From Clostridium mobile (GTDB lineage Bacteria; Bacillota; Clostridia; Clostridiales; Clostridiaceae): a stretch of 64,000 nucleotides of DNA. Positions 33,662 to 41,782 of this stretch are shown piece by piece; position 1 is the stretch's first letter, and each line of letters opens with the position of its first letter. The stretch spans positions 124,001 to 188,000 of the forward strand of contig NZ_JAHLQF010000004.1 in the NCBI RefSeq assembly GCF_018918285.1, read 5' to 3'. A program made the position numbers and the translations under genes. Below the pieces are notes generated by a model. The model was not told where the DNA came from. It did not search any database and was given only the letters and a program-made list of their open reading frames with translations.

Positions 33662-35413
33662 CTATACTAACCTCATAATGAATGTGCCTATATGATTTAT
33701 TAATCCCCCAACTAAAAAGGCACTTACTACTGTAAACCCTCCTATTGCAAGGGCTATTTTTGCACCGAATTCTTTTACCAATACTCCTAAAACAGACAAG
33801 CAAGGTATATAGAATAGAGAAACTACTGAACCAACTAACAATTGTAATATAGTTAAATTTAATTCTAATAAAGGTAATACCCCTAACTCTCTTCTTATAA
33901 TTCCTAAAAGTAATCCTAGTGTAGCTTCTTTAGGTAGTCCTAACCACTTTACTGTCAATGGCGCCATAAAATCATTAGCTATATTTAAAATACCCGTTTC
34001 AGCTATTAGTGCAGCTATTGCTATGGCAATAAGCATTGGTACTTCAGCTTCTATTAAGAAATGTTTTGTTCTTATCCAAATCTTTCTTACTACAGTTCTC
34101 ATGTCTGGTATTAATAGATTAGGTATTTCTAAAAGTATAGGATCGCTTTTTCCAGGTATAAACTTGTTTAATAATACCCCTGCTATAACCATAGTTCCCA
34201 AAGAAATTAAATACACTAAAAGCAATAATAAAAAGGAATGTGCTCCAAGTAGAGATATAAAAGCTCCTGTTTGAGCAACGCAAGGCACAGCTAAAGAGAC
34301 TATGGTTGCTACTATTATCCTTTCTTTATAGCTAGTAGCAGTCCTAGTTCCAAGTATTGCAGGCACTGCACACCCATAGCCCATCATTATCTGTATTATA
34401 TTTCCACCCTGTATTCCTATTCTTCTTAAGAGCCCGTCCATTAATACTCCAAGTCTAGGAAGATATCCACTATCCTCTAAGAAAGAAAGCACTATATAAA
34501 AAAGAAAAACATAAGGTAGCACCAGGGCAAGAGGCCACTCTATACCTTTTATTAAAACTCCGTATTCTCCCACTAAAATATTGAAAAATATTCCTTGAGG
34601 AACAAACTTTGATACAATGCCAATAATAAAAGGTGCTATATAATTATTTACTATTGGCAATAAGATTGCTGCTCTAAGTCCTTTTCCCCCACCTACAACT
34701 ATTCCTAAAGATAATAATAAAACAAAAATTGCTATAAATACTCCTGGAAAAGGTTTTATGCACATATCCCCAAGCTTTTCTAGAAAGCTAACTTCTTTTA
34801 CTTGTACTTTTTGAACTTTTTTTACTACTTCTTCTGCCCTTGTCCATATTTGTTTCTCACTTAAATTCTCTTTCTCAACTTTTGTATTTGTAACTTTCCA
34901 AACTGCATCTAATAAATTTTTAAGACCTATGTTTTTAACCGCTACCATTGAAACTACAGGAGCTCCAAGTTCATGAGCTAATAACACCGCATCAATTTCT
35001 ATTCCTTGATCATTAGCTACATCTGTTAAATTCAATACATATACCACTGGTATACCATAGGCTTTAATTTGATAAGCTAAATTTAAATTTCTCTCTAAAT
35101 TTGTTGAGTCTAGAACACAAATTATTGCGTCTGCTCCATCTTCTAAGAAATCTACCGCTACCTTTTCTGCTTCAGAAGTAGCTTGTAGAGAATAGGTTCC
35201 TGGTACATCTATAAGAACTGCTTTGTTTTTATCAGATTTTATCTTCCCATGAGTGAAGCTTACAGTAGTTCCTGTATAGTTTGCTGTGATTACCTCCATA
35301 CCAGTTAACTTTGAAAAAATAACACTTTTTCCTACATTGGGATTACCCATCAGTAATATTTTCAGCTCTCCATTTTGTATATCAACTGGTATTTCTTTGC
35401 TGCAACAACTCAT
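33662..35413 (-). CDS. feoB: FeoB-type ferrous iron transporter, short second copy
   Basis: 583 residues, about 120 shorter than the first FeoB. The G domain is intact: G1 GNPNVGKS (23-30), G2 region ANYTGTTV, G3 DVPG (69-72), G4 NLTD (128-131). The cytoplasmic linker is short, and the membrane domain carries GYGCAVPAILGTR and VPCVAQTGAF Gate-type motifs. The N-terminus MSCCSKE has a Cys pair. It overlaps the upstream feoA-like gene by ATGA. The length difference lies mainly in the linker and C-terminus. The Fur-box-like site upstream of this operon suggests iron starvation induces it. Confidence 0.87.
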   Translation of the reverse strand: MSCCSKEIPVDIQNGELKILLMGNPNVGKSVIFSKLTGMEVITANYTGTTVSFTHGKIKSDKNKAVLIDVPGTYSLQATSEAEKVAVDFLEDGADAIICVLDSTNLERNLNLAYQIKAYGIPVVYVLNLTDVANDQGIEIDAVLLAHELGAPVVSMVAVKNIGLKNLLDAVWKVTNTKVEKENLSEKQIWTRAEEVVKKVQKVQVKEVSFLEKLGDMCIKPFPGVFIAIFVLLLSLGIVVGGGKGLRAAILLPIVNNYIAPFIIGIVSKFVPQGIFFNILVGEYGVLIKGIEWPLALVLPYVFLFYIVLSFLEDSGYLPRLGVLMDGLLRRIGIQGGNIIQIMMGYGCAVPAILGTRTATSYKERIIVATIVSLAVPCVAQTGAFISLLGAHSFLLLLLVYLISLGTMVIAGVLLNKFIPGKSDPILLEIPNLLIPDMRTVVRKIWIRTKHFLIEAEVPMLIAIAIAALIAETGILNIANDFMAPLTVKWLGLPKEATLGLLLGIIRRELGVLPLLELNLTILQLLVGSVVSLFYIPCLSVLGVLVKEFGAKIALAIGGFTVVSAFLVGGLINHIGTFIMRLV

Positions 35414-35628
35414 ACTGCAACCTCCTTAACTTTTATTTTATTTGCTATTTCTTTGGCTATTGCTATGTTTCGCTTTGCGATTTTTATAACTATAGGTCCA
35501 CTAAAAGGTTGCTTTGACACCACTTCAACTCTTATTCCTTTTCTAACTCCAATAGAGTTCAATAGTGGTATTTCTGGTATGTTTCCTATTTCGCAATTAC
35601 TGCTTACCTTTAGATCATATAAATTCAT
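35410..35628 (-). CDS. feoA: FeoA-domain protein, second copy
   Basis: 72 residues from ATG 35628 (GGAGGG six bases before; the longer open frame has no ribosome binding site). FeoA-type SH3 fold: IPEIPLLNSIGVRKGIRVEVVSKQPFSGPIVIKI. The usual C-terminal R-x-x-(E/A) segment is followed by KIKVKEVAV. The stop overlaps the feoB2 start (ATGA), showing translational coupling. Confidence 0.8.
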   Translation of the reverse strand: MNLYDLKVSSNCEIGNIPEIPLLNSIGVRKGIRVEVVSKQPFSGPIVIKIAKRNIAIAKEIANKIKVKEVAV

Positions 35629-35649
35629 AATTGCCCTCCATTTATTTAA

Positions 35650-35670
35650 TTGATAATGAATATCATTCTC
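35650..35670 (-). promoter_or_regulatory. Fur-box-like operator of the feoA2B2 operon
   Basis: TTGATAATGAATATCATTCTC matches the Fur consensus GATAATGATAATCATTATC closely (7-1-7 dyad TGATAAT/ATATCA-type). It lies 22-42 bases upstream of the feoA2 start, where it would overlap the promoter or leader. Confidence 0.7.
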
Positions 35671-35723
35671 CATTAATTTACCATATAATTTCCATGAAAT
35701 CAATACTTTGTTACAAAAAACAC

Positions 35724-35770
35724 AAAATGGGTATTAAATCCTTGTAAATCTAGAATTTAATACCCATTTT
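35724..35770 (-). terminator. Terminator of the purine permease gene
   Basis: 16-bp perfect stem AAAATGGGTATTAAAT / ATTTAATACCCATTTT; element D copy 2 starts in its right arm tail. Confidence 0.75.
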
Positions 35771-35916
35771 ATCCGATGACTAGCATCCGTAACACTCCCA
35801 TCTTCTACAAGTGGGAGATAACGGATGCTACGTCCCTGGATAAGTTCTTCTAAGCTTCAGTTGAAGTAAGTATTCCTTTTAAGCAAACTCCATCTGAAGC
35901 TAAGAATCACTTGATA
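35767..35916 (+). repeat. Element D, copy 2 (150 bp)
   Basis: Differs from 864-1013 at five positions only. Here the first hairpin is perfect (AGCATCCGT/ACGGATGCT and CTCCCA/TGGGAG), while the second has an extra mismatch. It is antisense to the upstream permease transcript and lies between that gene and its terminator. Confidence 0.85.
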
Positions 35917-35963
35917 TCTTTGTAAAAGCTTAAATTTATATGCTCAACACTAATTATTCTATT

Positions 35964-37253
35964 CTAAATAAATATCTTCACCAAAAAACTCATTAAAAAC
36001 ATTGTTGATATTATATACATTGTGAAACTTACTTTCTTTCCTTCACCTTTCATAATTTTAATTAAGGGATAGGCTACAAACCCAAAAGCCATGCCATCTA
36101 CTATACTAAAGGTAAGTGGTATGGTAACTATAGTTAAAAATGCTGGAAATCCTTCTTCAAAATCTTTTAAAGGTATGTTTAATATATTTGTCACCATTAA
36201 GCTTCCTACTATTATCAATACTGGGGCAATAGCGCTATTAGGTATAACTTTTATAAAAGGTATAAAAAATAGTGAAGTCAAAAATAATATTCCTGTAAAA
36301 ATTGACGTCCATCCACTTTTCCCACCTGAAGTTATGCCCGTTGCTCCTTCTATAGCCACTACTGTAGGGCTTGTTCCAAATATTCCACTTAACATTGATG
36401 ATATAGCACAGGCTTTAAAGCTATCTTTAAACCTGTCTTCCTTATTTAACATTACATTTACTTGTCCATGAAGTAATCCTATATTTTCAAATACTAATAC
36501 TAAAGTTATAGAAAAAACCCCAATCCAGAAAGAAACATTGCTTATTCCGCTAAAATCCATAGAAAAGAAAAGACTTCTATAATCTTCTAAAGAAAATAGA
36601 GATAAGCTTATTTGGGATAGGTCTACCCCTCCAAATAAATATGAAATAACTGTACCTCCAATTATTCCAAATAAAAAGCTTCCCTTAATTCCTCTTACAA
36701 ATAAAAATAAGGTAAGTATTAAATTTATAAGAGTTGTATAAACTTGTGGATTTTTAATATCTCCTAGTGCTACGAAAGTGCTAGGATTACTTACTATTAT
36801 TCCACTTTTTTGAAGACCTATAAAAGTAATCAGTATTCCTATTCCTACTCCAATTCCTTCTTTTAATGAATCAGGTATAGACCTTAAAAGTTCTTCTCCT
36901 ATCTTAGTAAATGCTATTGCTAAAAATATAATTCCTGATAGGAAAACAACAGCTAAAGCTTGCCCTGGAGGCAATCCCATGGATTTTATTATGGTATAGG
37001 AAAATAGTGCATTTACACCCATTCCTGGTACTAGTATTATAGGGGTTTTTCCCAAAAATCCCATTAATAAACATCCTGTCGCAGAAGCGAGCACCGTAGC
37101 AATAATTGCTCCTTCTAAAGGTATACCTCCATCGGATAATATGGCTGAATTTACTACAACGATATAAACTACTGCGAAAAATGAAGTTAGTGCTGCGATT
37201 AATTCTTCTTTAAAATTAATATTATTATCTCTCAATTCCCTCTTCCTTTTCAT
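35964..37253 (-). CDS. NCS2-family purine permease (AzgA/PbuG-like)
   Basis: 429 residues from ATG 37253 (GGAGGG six bases before). About twelve membrane helices. The typical AzgA signatures are present: FFAVVYIVVVNSAILSDGG near the start, IILVPGMGVNALFSYT, GHVG-type loop replaced by ENIGLLHG, and IEGATGITSGGKSGWTS. It should import adenine, guanine or hypoxanthine with H+. No purine riboswitch is recognisable in the 150 bp upstream. Monocistronic. Confidence 0.88.
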   Translation of the reverse strand: MKRKRELRDNNINFKEELIAALTSFFAVVYIVVVNSAILSDGGIPLEGAIIATVLASATGCLLMGFLGKTPIILVPGMGVNALFSYTIIKSMGLPPGQALAVVFLSGIIFLAIAFTKIGEELLRSIPDSLKEGIGVGIGILITFIGLQKSGIIVSNPSTFVALGDIKNPQVYTTLINLILTLFLFVRGIKGSFLFGIIGGTVISYLFGGVDLSQISLSLFSLEDYRSLFFSMDFSGISNVSFWIGVFSITLVLVFENIGLLHGQVNVMLNKEDRFKDSFKACAISSMLSGIFGTSPTVVAIEGATGITSGGKSGWTSIFTGILFLTSLFFIPFIKVIPNSAIAPVLIIVGSLMVTNILNIPLKDFEEGFPAFLTIVTIPLTFSIVDGMAFGFVAYPLIKIMKGEGKKVSFTMYIISTMFLMSFLVKIFI

Positions 37254-37412
37254 ATAAGTCCCTCCGCCCACCCACATGTTTATTAACATGCATCTATTAT
37301 TATATCAAAGATACAATGACATATTAAGAAAAAATTAATATTACTCTCTCCTTTATATTAAGATTTGTATTCTATAGTAATAATATATTAAATATTTAAG
37401 GAGATGTTGATT

Positions 37413-37853
37413 TTGGAAAATAAGAAATCATTAGCTTTATTTTTTTCTTTAATACCCGGAGCAGGTCATCTTTATTTAGGATTACAAAAAAAAGGACTTC
37501 AAATTATGGTGGCATTCTTCGGATTAATTGCTTTAACTGATTGGATTAGTCTACCTATAATAGGTATGTTCATTCCGATTATTTGGTTTTACAGTATATT
37601 TGATGTAAGAAAAGCTATATATAATCCTCAAAGTTGCGAGGACAATTTAAATTTATCTTTTGACTTTATTCATGTTAAATACCTAGGATATATCTTTATA
37701 ATCATAGGAGTTATGGCTATATTTAGAAATGTAATTTTCCCATTAACACACATTCATATTGATTGGCAGATAACTAGATACATTAGGACTAGTATTATTT
37801 CTTTAATATTCATAGCCATTGGCTCTAAAATGCTTTTGGATAACAGAAAATAA
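37413..37853 (+). CDS. Small membrane protein with TM2-like N-terminus
   Basis: 146 residues from TTG 37413, nine bases after AAGGAG; the ATG at 37404 directly abuts the ribosome binding site and is unlikely. The N-terminus KKSLALFFSLIPGAGHLYLGL is the Gly-rich helix motif of TM2/DUF5683-type proteins. Four membrane segments in total; the C-terminal pair (YIFIIIGVMAIFRNVIF, SLIFIAIGSKMLL) resembles a LiaF-like membrane part. Function unknown. Followed by a large repeat array. Confidence 0.6.
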   Translation: MENKKSLALFFSLIPGAGHLYLGLQKKGLQIMVAFFGLIALTDWISLPIIGMFIPIIWFYSIFDVRKAIYNPQSCEDNLNLSFDFIHVKYLGYIFIIIGVMAIFRNVIFPLTHIHIDWQITRYIRTSIISLIFIAIGSKMLLDNRK

Positions 37854-37939
37854 AATTATTAAGGAAACTTATATAATTGAAAATCTATAATTGAAAGTTG
37901 ATGAATACTTACAATTTTAAAAATATATTTATAAACAAC

Positions 37940-38006
37940 AACAGAGCTAAGCATATAGTGAAATAGCGACTTTTTCCGGAGTGGCTTCACTATGTGCTTA
38001 GCTCTA
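37940..38006 (-). repeat. Element A copy (reverse orientation)
   Basis: ACAGAGCTAAGCATATAGTGAA / TTCACTATGTGCTTAGCTCT, centre ATAGCGACTTTTTCCGGAGTGGC. Confidence 0.8.
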
Positions 38007-38076
38007 TGATTTGGAACCCCAATTATCTTTGTAGAAGCTTATATTTGAAAACAATCTATGCGTACAACAAATAAAG

Positions 38077-38268
38077 AAATACTATATAATGCTTATTATG
38101 CTGATTCGCTGCAATAAGAACTTCTAAGATTTATTTTATAAAACTCCCTAATGCTGACAAACTCCCTATGGTCAAACATGTGCAGCATCTTAACGATATT
38201 TTTCTAAAATAAATTAAGAATTTCTAGATTTTGCTCAAATGCATAGGGCACATTACATAGCATTTTTT
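38077..38268 (-). repeat. Element C, copy 3 (reverse orientation)
   Basis: Reverse complement of the copy at 13471-13663 over its full length, with the GTCAGCATTAGGGA segment present. It lies between two A copies. Confidence 0.85.
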
Positions 38269-38370
38269 AAATTTTATAGAATAAATAAATCTTTACTAAA
38301 TTTGAGAAAATCAATGATTAAAAAACTCTTTATCATAACCTAAATCTAAAAATATATTTATAAACAACAA

Positions 38371-38435
38371 CAGAGCTAAGCATGTAGTGAAATAGCGACT
38401 TTTCCCGGAGCGGCTTCACTATGTGCTTAGCTTTT
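38371..38435 (-). repeat. Element A copy (reverse orientation)
   Basis: CAGAGCTAAGCATGTAGTGAA / TTCACTATGTGCTTAGCT. Its 25-base left flank (AATATATTTATAAACAACAA) is identical to that of the copy at 37940, so the flank is part of the repeated unit. Confidence 0.8.
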
Positions 38436-38533
38436 CATTTGTAAAACTAAATTATCTTTGTAGAAATCTACAATTGATAAACCATTTTAATTAGGTGTCT
38501 AATTTCTTAGATTTTTAGATGCTGTAAAACATA

Positions 38534-38612
38534 GATGAACTGAGGTGCATAGTGGGAGGAGCGCCTTTTCTTGAAGCGACGTCACTATGTATCTCAGTTC
38601 CTATTTTGGATA
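38534..38612 (-). repeat. Element B copy (reverse orientation)
   Basis: GAACTGAGGTGCATAGTGGGAGGAGCG .. TGAAGCGACGTCACTATGTATCTCAGTTC. The array A-C-A-B accounts for the 850-bp gap 37854-38703. Confidence 0.8.
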
Positions 38613-38703
38613 CCTAATTATTTTTGTAAAAATATATAAATGAAAAATCAATTTAATTAGATATTTACATACCTAGTTTTTAGATTTTTAGATATGTCTC
38701 GGC

Positions 38704-38997
38704 TCATCTAAGCATAGATAATTCTATTAATCTTATAATACTTAAAAGCACAAGCGTAACTGCCCAAATTCTAGTATAAAATAATTCTTTATTATCTGAT
38801 TTTCTAGTAGGATAACTTATACTTGGATCAATAATCAAAAAAACTGAAATAACCATAAGACAATAATAAATTATAAATATATATAATTGCTGTTGAAATA
38901 TTGAATTTGTAAGAAATCTTCCTGCACTTAAAATAATAAGAAGAACAAGATGAAAAATATATATAGCTTTAAATAATAATATTCTTTTGCTATTCAA
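38704..38997 (-). CDS. Small hypothetical membrane protein (97 aa)
   Basis: Starts at TTG 38997, eight bases after AGGAGG. Three membrane segments (about residues 8-27, 37-56, 74-92) and a short hydrophilic loop PTRKSDNKELFYTR. No family recognised. It follows the 238-residue membrane-protein gene's neighbourhood on the same strand, with a 59-bp gap, so the two may be co-transcribed with dinB. Confidence 0.55.
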   Translation of the reverse strand: MNSKRILLFKAIYIFHLVLLIILSAGRFLTNSIFQQQLYIFIIYYCLMVISVFLIIDPSISYPTRKSDNKELFYTRIWAVTLVLLSIIRLIELSMLR

Positions 38998-39056
38998 AAG
39001 TATTATCCTCCTATTTCATATTTATACAATTATATACAATTTTACAAACTAGCAAT

Positions 39057-39770
39057 TTAATGTACAAGTTTATCAGCCTTTTCAATTTTCCCTAATTTAT
39101 AATATAATGTATAAACTTGATTATCCTCTAGTTTTGCAAACATCCTAACATATTCATCATTACCATTTAATCTATCAATCTTTATATTCTCTCCTTTTTT
39201 AGCAATTCCACTTTCTATTAAATATTTTTCTCCTGCTATTTCAGCTTTTCCACGTCCTCTATAGGGTTCTGAAAAATAATTAAACATAAATACCACTAAT
39301 ACTACTCCTATTATATTTGCTAAGAGAATTTTCCCAGAGGTTTTATCATCATCTTCTTTAAATATATTTCTTATGCTTAATACTGCCATAGCTGGTATCC
39401 AGTAATGGCCAGCGCTAATAACTAAGTTTTTATTTAAAAGTCGAAAAAAAGTAAACAATATGCTCCAAACTAAGACTCCCTCTATTATTTTTTTATACTT
39501 ATAATTCTTTGAATATTTTTCCCATAAAATAGATATTGTAATTAATGCTATAGATATTATGGATGCATATATAAAGTCACTTATAAATTCTGTACTGTAA
39601 CATAAATAAGAGCCAAAAGATAATGCTAATAACGTGTATATTAAAACATTCTTTATTTTTTTATTTTTAGATATTTTCTGCCCGGCAGAACTACGCTCCA
39701 AAAACACAGAAAAAATCATAGCTAAAGCCATAAAAATCAACACAGCGATTCCCCAAAATTTATTCCCCAT
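39057..39770 (-). CDS. Hypothetical membrane protein (237 aa)
   Basis: ATG 39770 follows GAGGAGGGAAAGG; an upstream in-frame ATG at 39806 lacks a site. Five or six membrane segments in residues 5-170, then a soluble C-terminal domain of about 65 residues (GRGKAEIAGEKYLIESG...KLEDNQVYTLYYKLGKIEKADKLVH) that reads as a small beta domain. Similar two-part proteins occur in clostridia, but I know no function. The gene begins 36 bases after dinB and is probably in its operon. Confidence 0.55.
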   Translation of the reverse strand: MGNKFWGIAVLIFMALAMIFSVFLERSSAGQKISKNKKIKNVLIYTLLALSFGSYLCYSTEFISDFIYASIISIALITISILWEKYSKNYKYKKIIEGVLVWSILFTFFRLLNKNLVISAGHYWIPAMAVLSIRNIFKEDDDKTSGKILLANIIGVVLVVFMFNYFSEPYRGRGKAEIAGEKYLIESGIAKKGENIKIDRLNGNDEYVRMFAKLEDNQVYTLYYKLGKIEKADKLVH

Positions 39771-39806
39771 TTCCTTTCCCTCCTCAATAAAACTTTCAAT
39801 TATCAT

Positions 39807-40850
39807 CTAAAAAAATGTCAATTGCTCCACCTTATTTTCTGTAAGAGTTGATACTGTGAGTCCTATAAGTCTTATACTATCCTCTATTTCCATATCTCTT
39901 AATATTTCATAGGCTATTTTATATATTTCATCTTTATTGTTAGTGTAATAGTTTATAGTTTTACCTTTTGTATGGTTCGCAAATTTAGATGTTTTAATTT
40001 TTACTGTTATAGTTTTTCCCCATATATTTTTATTTTTTAAAGTCTCCGAAACTTCCTCTGAAAAATACTCTAAATACTTTTTCATATCCTCTTTATTGGA
40101 TAGGTCTTTTTTTAGGGTAGTTTCTCTTCCTATAGATTTTCTTTCCCTTAATACTTCCACTTCCCTAGTGTCTATTCCTCTTATTCTGTCATATATCTCT
40201 ACGCCAAACTTCCCAAAGTATTCTATACAAAACTCTTTTGATAGATTATACATATCTTCTATAGTGAAAATTCCTATATTATTCATTTTTTCTACAGATT
40301 TTTTCCCCATGCCATGAACTTTGCTTACTGGCAATGGTTTTAATATATCTGGTATCATATCTTCTGTAATTATGGTTATTCCGTCTGGCTTATTCCAGTC
40401 TGATGCTAATTTTGCTAAAAATTTATTATAGGATACCCCTGCAGATACGGTAAGTCCTACCTTTTCTTTTATATTCCTTTTTATAAATTTTGCACATTCT
40501 AATGGCTCCATATTAACCTTAGTTATATCCATATACGCTTCATCTATGGATAAAGGTTCTATTATGGCAGTTAAAGAATAGAGCATTTTAAATACTTCAT
40601 TTGATACTTCTCTATATCTCTCATGTCTTGTAGGTACAAATATTCCCATAGGGCAAATTTGTCTAGCTTTAAAGGCAGGCATGGCAGAGTGCACTCCATA
40701 TTTCCTAGCTTCATAGGAGGCCGTAGCCACCACCCCTCTTTCACCAACACCACCAACAATCACAGGTTTTCCCTTTAATTCTGGATTATCTAATTGCTCC
40801 ACCGATGCAAAAAATGCATCTATATCTACATGCATAATGACTCTATCCAT
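39807..40850 (-). CDS. dinB: DNA polymerase IV (Y family)
   Basis: 347 residues, normal length. Active-site acidic residues: Asp9 (HVDIDAFF) and Asp103/Glu104 (SIDEAYMD); the steric-gate aromatic is Phe14. The helix-hairpin-helix thumb (VHGMGKKSVEKMNNIGI) and the little-finger domain follow. The C-terminus EQLTFF is a beta-clamp-binding motif. Error-prone translesion synthesis is expected. No LexA-type site was identified in the 160-bp upstream gap. Confidence 0.93.
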   Translation of the reverse strand: MDRVIMHVDIDAFFASVEQLDNPELKGKPVIVGGVGERGVVATASYEARKYGVHSAMPAFKARQICPMGIFVPTRHERYREVSNEVFKMLYSLTAIIEPLSIDEAYMDITKVNMEPLECAKFIKRNIKEKVGLTVSAGVSYNKFLAKLASDWNKPDGITIITEDMIPDILKPLPVSKVHGMGKKSVEKMNNIGIFTIEDMYNLSKEFCIEYFGKFGVEIYDRIRGIDTREVEVLRERKSIGRETTLKKDLSNKEDMKKYLEYFSEEVSETLKNKNIWGKTITVKIKTSKFANHTKGKTINYYTNNKDEIYKIAYEILRDMEIEDSIRLIGLTVSTLTENKVEQLTFF

Positions 40851-41012
40851 ATATACATATCAATCCTTTAATTAATACTTTAATTTAATGTTATCACAAA
40901 AACTATGATAATTACATCTCTGAAGAAAGCTACTTTTTACAAATTCATAGTTTATATTAGATATTTATGGATATAATCCTAATATAATCAAAATAATAAT
41001 GGAGGTATACTT

Positions 41013-41597
41013 ATGAAAAGTCTTAAAGGTACACAAACTGCTGATAATTTAGCTAAGGCTTTTGCTGGAGAATCACAAGCAAGAAATAGATATACATATT
41101 ACGCTATGATTGCAGAAAGTGAAGGTCATGAACACGTAGCTTCTGTATTTAGAGAAACAGCTGATAACGAGAGAGCTCATGCTAAAATATTTTACGATTT
41201 TTTAATTGCAGGTTTAGGCAAAGCCCACATTAAGGTTGATGCTGAATACCCAATTGGTATAGGAAATACAGAACAAAACCTGCTTTATGGTGCTGAAGGT
41301 GAGAAAGAAGAATGGGGAACCTTATATCCTGGATTTGCGGATATAGCTAAGCAAGAAGGATTCCCAGAAATAGAGTTTGCCTTTAGAAAAATAATAGAGA
41401 TTGAAACTCATCATGAACAAAGATATTTGGACTTATACAATAGAATAAAGGATGGAAAGCTTTATTCCCAAGACTCTGCTCAAAGATGGAAATGTAGAAC
41501 CTGTGGATATATTTTTGAAGGCCCTGCTGCACCAAATGTTTGTCCAGCATGTAAATATCCTCAAGGTTACTTTGAAATAATGTATGATCCAGTTTAA
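41013..41597 (+). CDS. rbr: Rubrerythrin
   Basis: 194 residues. A four-helix diiron domain carries Glu20, Glu53-x-x-His56, Glu98-region and Glu131-x-x-His134; the C-terminal rubredoxin-like domain has CRTC (161-164) and CPAC (177-180). It reduces hydrogen peroxide in the cytoplasm of anaerobes using electrons from rubredoxin or NADH systems. GGAGG is nine bases before the start. No adjacent partner genes. Confidence 0.95.
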   Translation: MKSLKGTQTADNLAKAFAGESQARNRYTYYAMIAESEGHEHVASVFRETADNERAHAKIFYDFLIAGLGKAHIKVDAEYPIGIGNTEQNLLYGAEGEKEEWGTLYPGFADIAKQEGFPEIEFAFRKIIEIETHHEQRYLDLYNRIKDGKLYSQDSAQRWKCRTCGYIFEGPAAPNVCPACKYPQGYFEIMYDPV

Positions 41598-41676
41598 GAT
41601 AATTGAAAGTGGATCCTTGATAATCAATAATTCAATGAAGAATTAAGAATTAAGAGTTCAATGGAGAATTAAAAAC

Positions 41677-41712
41677 GAAGAGTGATGGATAGAATTTTAT
41701 CCATCACTCTTC
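41677..41712. terminator. Terminator after rubrerythrin
   Basis: GAAGAGTGATGGATA / ATCCATCACTCTTC with a seven-base loop and T run. Outer nested repeats (GAAGAATTA / TAATTCTTC, TTGAAAGT / ACTTTCA) extend the structure over about 41600-41790. Confidence 0.8.
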
Positions 41713-41782
41713 ATTTTTAAATTTTAGCTAATTCTTCATTCCTAACTTTCAGCTAAATAACTATTAGCTATCAACTATAAAA

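Noticed and set aside
37254-37400. Purine riboswitch before the NCS2 permease
   Set aside because: No sequence resembling the conserved core or the three-stem arrangement was found.
40571-40759. 62-codon frame on the same strand inside dinB
   Set aside because: It is an out-of-frame reading of a well conserved polymerase gene.
40860-41012. PerR-type operator upstream of rubrerythrin
   Set aside because: AT-rich stretches resemble parts of the consensus, but no convincing dyad could be placed.
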